Shown here: positions 58,473 through 64,000 of the stretch, one piece after another | Layout: each line of letters starts with the position of its first letter | Numbering within the stretch: position 1 is the stretch's first letter | Assembly: GCA_945906305.1 (NCBI GenBank) | Contig: CAMDQT010000001.1 | Location: 124,001-188,000, forward strand | Direction: 5' to 3' | Length of the DNA stretch: 64,000 bases | Source: Ferrithrix thermotolerans DSM 19514 | GTDB lineage: Bacteria; Actinomycetota; Acidimicrobiia; Acidimicrobiales; CAIXPF01 | Program-made: the position numbers and the translations under genes | Notes under the pieces: model-generated | What the model was told of the DNA's origin: nothing | Database searches by the model: none | Seen by the model: only the letters and a program-made list of their open reading frames with translations

Positions 58473-59754
58473 GCGGGACCCGGGCCAACAGCACGGTCGC
58501 CGCGGCCACCACATCGAACACGGCCAGCACGATGAACGGCACGGTGTAGCCGTGGGTGTCGACCAGCCGGCCGATCACGATGAGGCTGAGACCGCTGCCG
58601 ATCTGGCTCGCTAACGCAACCATGCCGAATACGGTGGCGAAACTGACCAGACCGAACAGTTCGCCGATGAGTAAGGACTGCGCTAGGTACACGTTGCCGA
58701 CCGTGAAGCCGAACAGCAGCGCGGCCCCGTAGATCAAAAACGGTTGGTGTACCACCAAGTATGCACCGATGGCGAAGGCCTGCAGCAGGAACAGGCCCAT
58801 GGCCATCACCCGTTTGTCGAGACGGTCTGCGAACATGCTCACCGCGACCCGGGCCAGGGTCGAGCCAATGGTGGTGGCGGTTACGGCGAGGGCGGCGGCG
58901 CTACGGCTGCCCAGTTTGTCTGGTTCCTGCAGGAAGGAAAGCTGGTAGATCAACACCGAGGTCTGCGCCCCGAGGGCCAGGAAGAAGGCGATCACCGCGG
59001 CCCAGAACCTGCCCGTACGCAGCGCCTGGGCGCGGCTCCAGGTGCGGTATTGCGACGCAGGGTCGATGCGGGAACGGCGGGTCGCGACGAAGCCGCCGTC
59101 GGGCTGGAGGCCCATGTCGGCGGGGGAGGCGGCGACCACCAAGAGCAGGACCGGCATGGCGACTACGAACACCACCAGGCCCAGTACTGGCGCCGCGAGG
59201 CGCAAGCCACCGTGCTCGATGAGTACGGCCCCGATGGGCACCAGCGTCGCACCGCCGAGCGATACCCCCGTCGAGGACACCATCATGGCCTTGGCCCGGT
59301 TCTGGATGAACCACCGACTCATCAGCGTGGAGACCGGTATCACCGCGCCGAGGCCGTAGGCCACCGCCAGCACGGCGTACACGGCGAAGAGCTGCCAGAT
59401 CTGGTTGATGAAGCCAACCGCCGCCGCGCCGATGGCGGTGAGCGTTATTCCCGCCGCGAGGAAGCGCCGCGGCCCGATGCGGTCGATGAACGGCCCGGCG
59501 GCGAAGGCGGCGACGCCCGAGACCAGGAAAACCATGCCGGTGGCGCCAGATACGACGGCGTTCGACCAGCCGTGCTCCTCGCGCAGTGGCCGTAGGAATA
59601 AGGCCAAGCCGTAGTAGCTCACCCCCACGGTGACATACATCATCACCAGACAGGCGCCGGCCACGTACCAGCCGTAAAACACCTTCGGCGACGCCACGCG
59701 CGCCGCCAGCGGCCAGTGCGTGACTGGCGGCTGCGAACTCTCGTTGGTGGTCAT
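58408..59754 (-). CDS. Major facilitator superfamily transporter
   Basis: A 448-residue MFS permease with about twelve membrane helices, beginning YGWYVAGACLVMMYVTVGVSYYG (about residues 27-49). The conserved loop motif FIDRIGPRRFLAAG (about 90-103) and FADRLDKRVMAMG in the second half are typical. Related to monocarboxylate/oxalate-type transporters by the N-terminus. ATG at 59754, six bases upstream of the LLM stop codon on the same strand, so it is probably co-transcribed with the LLM gene. Its 3' end overlaps the Ldh gene by 65 bases. Confidence 0.9.
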   Translation of the reverse strand: MTTNESSQPPVTHWPLAARVASPKVFYGWYVAGACLVMMYVTVGVSYYGLALFLRPLREEHGWSNAVVSGATGMVFLVSGVAAFAAGPFIDRIGPRRFLAAGITLTAIGAAAVGFINQIWQLFAVYAVLAVAYGLGAVIPVSTLMSRWFIQNRAKAMMVSSTGVSLGGATLVPIGAVLIEHGGLRLAAPVLGLVVFVVAMPVLLLVVAASPADMGLQPDGGFVATRRSRIDPASQYRTWSRAQALRTGRFWAAVIAFFLALGAQTSVLIYQLSFLQEPDKLGSRSAAALAVTATTIGSTLARVAVSMFADRLDKRVMAMGLFLLQAFAIGAYLVVHQPFLIYGAALLFGFTVGNVYLAQSLLIGELFGLVSFATVFGMVALASQIGSGLSLIVIGRLVDTHGYTVPFIVLAVFDVVAAATVLLARVPLSARQKFPPPEPAQDQTNQPR

Positions 59755-59759
59755 CGTGC

Positions 59760-60635
59760 TCAGTTGCTGCGGACCGCCTCGAGGTATGGCGTCACCGTGT
59801 CGAGGTTGGATTCGAGGTGTTTGGTGCCCTGGCGGAGGAAGGGCATCAGCACCTCGTCGACCCCGATTTCTGCGTAGCGGTCGATCCATTCGATGGGCAG
59901 GGCTTCCGCACTGGTGCCCATCACGATCTTGAAGCCCTCCCGGGTGCGACCTTCGGCGGCGAGGTAGCCGTCGATTCGGGCGATGATCGCGGCCGTCTCG
60001 TCGGGATCGGCATTGATGCCGTACCAACCATGGCCATACTTCGCGGCTCGCTTCAGAGCGGCTGCGGAATGGCCGCCGACGGTGATGGGCACCATTGGTG
60101 CCTGCACCGGCTTGGGGTAGCAGTAGCAGTCGGGCAGGTTATAGAACTCGCCGTGGAAGGAGCTGACCTCGTCGCGCCAGAGGCTGTGGATGACTTGGAG
60201 ATACTCGTCGCAGCGGGCACCGCGCCGTTCCCATGGCGCGCCGCAGGCCTCGAACTCCTCCCAGCTCCAACCCACCCCGACCCCGAAGTCGAGTCGGCCT
60301 TTGGAGAGGAAGTCGAGTGTGGCGTACTCCTTCGCCACGTAGACCGGGTTGTTCTGAGGCAGGATGCAGATTCCGGTACCGAGCCGCAGGGTTGTGGTCA
60401 CCGCGGCGAGGAAGCCGATCGAGGCGACCATGTCGAGCAGGCCCGATCCGGCCGGGAAGCGGAACACGCCGTCGGGGTTACCGGGATAGCGCGACTGGTA
60501 CTCGGGGAAGGTGACCACATGCTCGCCGAGCCATAGCGAGGCAATGCCGCGCTCCTCGCAGCTACGGCCAAGTTCGGTGAGGAACTCTGGGGTGGCGACG
60601 GGTGAGCGCAGCGGGGTGAACAATCCAATCCTCAT
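59760..60635 (-). CDS. LLM-class F420-dependent-type oxidoreductase
   Basis: A 291-residue TIM-barrel enzyme of the luciferase-like superfamily. The markers are MRIGLFTPLRSP, EERGIASLWLGEHVV, LRLGTGICILPQNNPVYVAKEYATLDFLSKGRLDFGVGVGW in pieces, and VPITVGGHSAAALKRAAKYGHGWYG, which is the actinobacterial 'TIGR036-like' LLM style that usually binds F420. Substrate unknown. ATG at 60635. It lies between a methyltransferase (37 bases upstream in transcription) and the MFS gene (5 bases downstream), so the three read as one operon. Confidence 0.88.
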   Translation of the reverse strand: MRIGLFTPLRSPVATPEFLTELGRSCEERGIASLWLGEHVVTFPEYQSRYPGNPDGVFRFPAGSGLLDMVASIGFLAAVTTTLRLGTGICILPQNNPVYVAKEYATLDFLSKGRLDFGVGVGWSWEEFEACGAPWERRGARCDEYLQVIHSLWRDEVSSFHGEFYNLPDCYCYPKPVQAPMVPITVGGHSAAALKRAAKYGHGWYGINADPDETAAIIARIDGYLAAEGRTREGFKIVMGTSAEALPIEWIDRYAEIGVDEVLMPFLRQGTKHLESNLDTVTPYLEAVRSN

Positions 60636-60672
60636 GGGTTCAGATCATGGCCCAATTCTGGGTCGCGGTGCT

Positions 60673-61524
60673 TTAGCGTTTGCTGAACACGGCATGGACC
60701 ATGGCGATGCGACCCTCCGCCACGTTGCGTTGATTAGCCGCGGCGATGGCCCTGAGCCGTTCGTCACCCATGATCAAGCGCTGCACGGCGTGCGGGGGTG
60801 CGGCCGGGGCGTTGGTGATGGCGCTGGCTTCGCTGACGAGCTCCCACACCAGATTGTCGAAACCGATACCTGCTACCAGGGACCGCAGTTCGTCCTGAGG
60901 CCACAGGAAGCTCAGCGAGGCGTCCTCGGCCCACATCAGCGGGTAATGGGGCTCGCCGGCCGGTCCGCCCAGCGGCTCTTGGAACGCGAGGCGACCGCCG
61001 CGGCGAAGGACTCGATGAAAGCCCCGGTACAACGTGTCCTTGGCGGCGATGTTCATGCCGCTGTTCTGGGTCCAGACGACGTCGAAGGCGCCGTCCTCGA
61101 AGGGAAGGTCTACGGCATTGCCGACGAGGTGGGTCACTCGGTCGGCGTAACCAACCCGCGCCGTGAGCTCACGAGCGACCTCGACGTAGGACTCGGTCAG
61201 GTCGATGACGGTGACCTGGCAACCAAACCGCGACGCCAGGGTGCGTGCCGGTCCACCAAGGCCACCGCCGACGTCGAGCACGCGGGCCCCGGTGCCGCCC
61301 GGCGCGAGCTGCGCCAGGCCGGCGAGCTCGGCGAGGCGCAGGGTGGCGGGCCGACCACCGCCGTGAAACTGATCGGTGGCGGCGAGATCATCCACGTCGA
61401 GCCGGTCGAGGTCCTTGCCGGCCTGTTGCAACGCGTCGAGCACGATGCGGACTAGGTCGGGCCGACCCCAATACTGCGCCGTGGTTGCGGCGCGGTACTC
61501 GGGGCCGGGCCGGGGTTGGTTCAT
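60673..61524 (-). CDS. Class I SAM-dependent methyltransferase
   Basis: A 283-residue small-molecule methyltransferase of the sterol/sarcosine-type (UbiE-like) group. SAM-binding motif I is RVLDVGGGLGGPARTL (about residues 80-95), followed by VIDLTESYVEVA, LPFEDGAFDVVWTQNSGMNI and HRVLRRGGRLAFQEPL. The segment after it (HYPLMWAEDASLSFLW) resembles those acting on lipophilic compounds. ATG at 61524. It heads a probable three-gene operon with the LLM enzyme and MFS transporter, and is divergent from the CoA-transferase at 61560. Confidence 0.88.
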   Translation of the reverse strand: MNQPRPGPEYRAATTAQYWGRPDLVRIVLDALQQAGKDLDRLDVDDLAATDQFHGGGRPATLRLAELAGLAQLAPGGTGARVLDVGGGLGGPARTLASRFGCQVTVIDLTESYVEVARELTARVGYADRVTHLVGNAVDLPFEDGAFDVVWTQNSGMNIAAKDTLYRGFHRVLRRGGRLAFQEPLGGPAGEPHYPLMWAEDASLSFLWPQDELRSLVAGIGFDNLVWELVSEASAITNAPAAPPHAVQRLIMGDERLRAIAAANQRNVAEGRIAMVHAVFSKR

Positions 61525-61559
61525 CGTCGCACCGTAGTGGGACGGCTACGGTCCTCGCC

Positions 61560-62786
61560 GTGGCTGCATCACTCGACATCGGTCCCGGCATCCTCGAGGG
61601 CCTGCGCGTCCTCGACTTCACCCGGGTGGTGGCGGGACCGTGCCTCACCCGCGCCTTGGCCGACCTCGGCGCCGAGGTGATCAAGGTCGAGCCGCCCGAG
61701 GGCGACCTGCTGCGCACGGGGTGGCCGCGCCGCGGCGGGATCTCACTGATTTTCGCGGGCCAGAACGTCGGCAAGCGTTTCGCCTCCATCGACCTGACCG
61801 AGCCGGAGGGGGTCGAGTTGGCACTGCTGCTGGCGGAGCGATGCGATGTGGTGGTCGAGAACTTCCGTCCGGGGGTGGCGCAACGGCTCGGCATCGGCTA
61901 CGACCAGGTGGCGGCGCGTCGGCCGGACATCGTGTACTGCTCGGTGTCGGGATACGGGCAGGACGGTCGGGCAGCTCGCCGCCGTGCCTATGCCCCCGTG
62001 GTGCACGCTGAGGTTGGCTTGCTCGACTACAAGGCACGGGAGTGGGGCCGCGCCCCCATGCCGGAGCCGGTCTCCCATGCCGACATCGCGGCCGGTATGG
62101 CCGGGGCGCACGGGATACTGGCGGCGTTGTGGCGCCGTGAACGCACCGGGCAGGGGGCCCACATCGACGCGTCGATGGTCGAGTCGATGATCGCCCAGAA
62201 CGAGTGGACGGCGGTCGAGGCCAACGGCGGACCGGACTACATCCGCAGTCCCTTCCGGCCTGGCCGGGCGGCGGTGGTGCAACTCGGTGATGCCGCTGGC
62301 ACTTGGGCGGCCATCCCTGGCGCCCCGCCGTTCGTGTTCGCGGCCTACGCCAGCCTTTCGGGTCAGCCTGAACTGCTCGATGATGAACGCTTCGCCACGC
62401 TGGAGGCACGTTCGGGGAACCTGGCGCTGTGCTTGGAACACCTCGCCGCTTGGGCCGCCACCTTCGATTCCTTCGAGGACTTCGAGCACACCTTGTCCGA
62501 GGGAGCTCGCCTGCCGGTGGGCCGCGTTCTCAGCATGACCGACACGCTCGACACCGATTGGGCCCAGGACCGTGACGCCTATGTGCAGGTGTCCTGCGGG
62601 ACGGACACGGTGATCGTGAATCGGGCCGCTTTACGCATCGCCGGCACCGATTGTGGGCCCCGATCAGGGGCGCGTCACCTCGGCGCGGACAATGCCGCGA
62701 TCTTCGGCGAACTGCTCGGGCTGTCCGAGGTCGCGGTGGCGGACCTTGTGGACCGCGGTGTGCTCGTCGAGCGCGCCGAGGACTGA
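61560..62786 (+). CDS. CaiB/BaiF family (type III) CoA-transferase
   Basis: Single-domain CoA-transferase of 408 residues. The N-terminus reads LEGLRVLDFTRVVAGPCLTR then LGADLGAEVIKVEPPEGD-like LADLGAEVIKVEPP, and a mid-protein helix has GQGAHIDASMVESMIAQ. Also VVENFRPGVAQRLGIGYD and CSVSGYGQDG are characteristic. It probably activates a carboxylic acid by moving CoA from another thioester. The start is GTG at 61560, only 35 bases from the divergent methyltransferase. It differs from the fused double copy at 22385-24856. Confidence 0.93.
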   Translation: MAASLDIGPGILEGLRVLDFTRVVAGPCLTRALADLGAEVIKVEPPEGDLLRTGWPRRGGISLIFAGQNVGKRFASIDLTEPEGVELALLLAERCDVVVENFRPGVAQRLGIGYDQVAARRPDIVYCSVSGYGQDGRAARRRAYAPVVHAEVGLLDYKAREWGRAPMPEPVSHADIAAGMAGAHGILAALWRRERTGQGAHIDASMVESMIAQNEWTAVEANGGPDYIRSPFRPGRAAVVQLGDAAGTWAAIPGAPPFVFAAYASLSGQPELLDDERFATLEARSGNLALCLEHLAAWAATFDSFEDFEHTLSEGARLPVGRVLSMTDTLDTDWAQDRDAYVQVSCGTDTVIVNRAALRIAGTDCGPRSGARHLGADNAAIFGELLGLSEVAVADLVDRGVLVERAED

Positions 62787-62812
62787 GGCCCGCACCTCCC
62801 TGCACCGAGCCT

Positions 62813-63478
62813 TCAAGCAGCGGTGAGTACCGCGTCGAGCCAGGCCCGTAGGTCCAGGATCGACTCCGGCCGGATCTCGTGCTGCATTGGGTACTCGTGG
62901 TACTGCGCCACCACGCCATGGGAGGCCAACACGTCGCGGGTTCGTCGACCTCTGTCGATGGTCACCATTGGGTCGTGGATGCCGTGCTGCACGTACACCG
63001 CCGGAAACCCCTCGGTCGGCCCGGCCCAGTCCTCGCGGTCCCAGGCGTACGCCAGCCAATCTGGGGTTTGCAGCATGCCGGACAGGCACGCCACGGCGAC
63101 CGGGCGGGGTGTGGTGGTGTCGCGCAAGGACAACGCCAGGGCCATGGCCCCACCCTGGGAGAAGCCGATTATCACTGTCTTGGCGCGGTCGATGTTGCGC
63201 TCGCGGGTGGCTGTTTCCACCAGTTGGTCCAGCGCCAGCAGCGAGCGCTGCAAGCTGGCTGGCTCAATGACGCCCTGCTCGTCTCGGTCGTACCAGGCCG
63301 CGCCGCCGTAGGGTTCGATGTCGATCGGTCCGCGGGGACACACGGTGAAGCACCGTCCCGCCGGGTCGAGGACGGGCCCCAGCGCGGCAAGGTCGTACTC
63401 GTCGGCGCCGTAGCCGTGGATGAGCACCAGAAGATGGTCCCCAGAGCCGGTGGAGCCGACAACGTTCGTGCGAAGCAT
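62813..63478 (-). CDS. Phospholipase/carboxylesterase family hydrolase
   Basis: A 221-residue small alpha/beta hydrolase of the carboxylesterase/acyl-protein-thioesterase group. HGYGADEYDL holds the oxyanion hole, GFSQGGAMAL the nucleophile (Ser near 110), HGIHDPMV the acid and PMQHEIRPE the His. ATG at 63478. It converges with the CoA-transferase (gap 26 bases) and is divergent from the SDR at 63550. It may cleave an ester in the surrounding catabolic route, but substrate is not determinable. Confidence 0.9.
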   Translation of the reverse strand: MLRTNVVGSTGSGDHLLVLIHGYGADEYDLAALGPVLDPAGRCFTVCPRGPIDIEPYGGAAWYDRDEQGVIEPASLQRSLLALDQLVETATRERNIDRAKTVIIGFSQGGAMALALSLRDTTTPRPVAVACLSGMLQTPDWLAYAWDREDWAGPTEGFPAVYVQHGIHDPMVTIDRGRRTRDVLASHGVVAQYHEYPMQHEIRPESILDLRAWLDAVLTAA

Positions 63479-63549
63479 TCTGGGACCCTAACGCCGCGCT
63501 GGCGGGCAGGGCCGCGGAGCATCGGCTCTGCCCAGGGTAAGGTCGCCCT

Positions 63550-64000
63550 ATGCAGACCCAGGGCCGCGTTGCGGTGATCACCGGAGGAGCCAGCGGGATT
63601 GGGCGAGGTATGGCCAACGCCTTCGCCGGCGTGGGCATGAAGCTGATGCTCGCCGACCTTGACGACAACATGGTGGCCGCGGCGGCGGCGGAGCTGACCG
63701 CGGCGGGGGCGGAGGTGGCTACCGCTCGTTGCGACGTGAGCAAGCTCGAGGACGTCGAGGCCCTCGCCCAGGCCACCCTCGACCGGTTCGGGGCTGTGCA
63801 CGTGCTGTGTAACAACGCTGGCATCGGGCTGCCCACGCCGACCCACAACATCAAGCTCGAGGACTGGCGCTGGATGATCGACGTCGATCTGTGGGGGCCG
63901 ATTTACGGGGTGAAGACGTTCCTGCCGATCATGCAGGCTCAAGGCGGGCCCGGTCACATCAATGCCACCTCCTCCATGGCGGGACTCGTCGCCAGCCCGA
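63550..64000 (+). CDS. Short-chain dehydrogenase/reductase (SDR), 3' truncated by window
   Basis: First 150 residues of an NAD(P)-dependent SDR. The nucleotide-binding motif GGASGIGRG is at about residues 12-20, Asp in LADLDD suggests NAD preference, CNNAGIG is the structural NNAG motif, and NATSSMAGL begins the catalytic Ser strand; the YxxxK motif lies beyond the window. ATG at 63550 starts 71 bases from the divergent esterase. The gene runs off the right edge. Confidence 0.92.
   Translation, partial: MQTQGRVAVITGGASGIGRGMANAFAGVGMKLMLADLDDNMVAAAAAELTAAGAEVATARCDVSKLEDVEALAQATLDRFGAVHVLCNNAGIGLPTPTHNIKLEDWRWMIDVDLWGPIYGVKTFLPIMQAQGGPGHINATSSMAGLVASP

Noticed and set aside
58744-59595. Plus-strand open frame of 283 codons inside the MFS gene
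   Set aside because: Antisense to a membrane transporter; composition is Arg/Gly/His-rich with no hydrophobic or domain pattern.
1-64000. CRISPR arrays, insertion sequences, prophage
   Set aside because: No regularly spaced repeats, transposase or phage structural genes were seen anywhere in the window.

Overview
The window is a high-GC chromosomal segment that reads as a Gram-positive actinobacterium. My best guess is the class Acidimicrobiia or a close relative. The supporting signs are the secA-prfB-ftsE-ftsX order, the mec-cysO-cysM-rph-rdgB block known from mycobacteria, a PknG-type kinase operon, many GTG starts, and abundant LLM flavoenzymes and type III CoA-transferases. No plasmid, phage, insertion sequence or CRISPR array was seen, and coding density is about 95%.

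Layout. 1-4882: housekeeping block (3' part of secA, prfB, ftsE, ftsX). 4942-27860: accessory stretch with an enoyl-CoA hydratase, an MpaB-like oxygenase, a TIR-TPR protein, a membrane protein, carbamate kinase plus an old-yellow-enzyme, a large secreted PKD/DUF2341-like protein, a cupin lipoprotein followed by eutB-eutC, a MacB-like ABC exporter, a stand-alone A-T-TE synthetase, a double CoA-transferase, MOSC, ALDH and a DUF1801-MORN-DUF1801 fusion. 27865-28863: ssrA (tmRNA, with terminator) and smpB on the minus strand. 28924-32043: a sulfur-carrier cysteine-synthesis operon (JAMM protease, CysO, CysM) running into rph and rdgB. 32054-37261: D-threonine-aldolase-like enzyme, an unusual tRNA(UAG), clpP, lipoprotein, rpe, and two RNA methyltransferases. 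37366-44796: CAP protein, peptidase-S51/CysRS-tail fusion, hydrolase, a Tat-lipoprotein/membrane-protein/CopCD operon, flavin-type split barrel, cyclophilin. 44850-47153: LLM enzyme, small DNA-binding-like protein, VOC protein. 47261-55999: seven translationally coupled genes (glnX-like, glnH-like, unknown helical protein, pknG, PP2C, VWA, FHA). 56019-64000: catabolic cluster (PPOX, EthD, malate/lactate-dehydrogenase family, MFS, LLM, methyltransferase, CoA-transferase, esterase, SDR).

How the genes work together. The seven-gene operon looks like a complete amino-acid-to-phosphorylation relay: an extracytoplasmic amino-acid receptor (GlnH), a four-helix membrane transmitter (GlnX), a Ser/Thr kinase (PknG), its opposing phosphatase (PP2C), a phosphothreonine reader (FHA), a VWA scaffold and one unrecognised helical protein. 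The mec-cysO-cysM genes form a protein-bound sulfide route to cysteine; here the carrier ends in GG plus two extra residues, so it probably needs the neighbouring JAMM protease for maturation. Other points worth attention are a class I (short variable loop) tRNA with anticodon UAG, a 32-bp near-perfect palindrome beside it, and a peptidase fused to a cysteinyl-tRNA synthetase tail. All functional calls come from reading motifs by eye; no database search was run.
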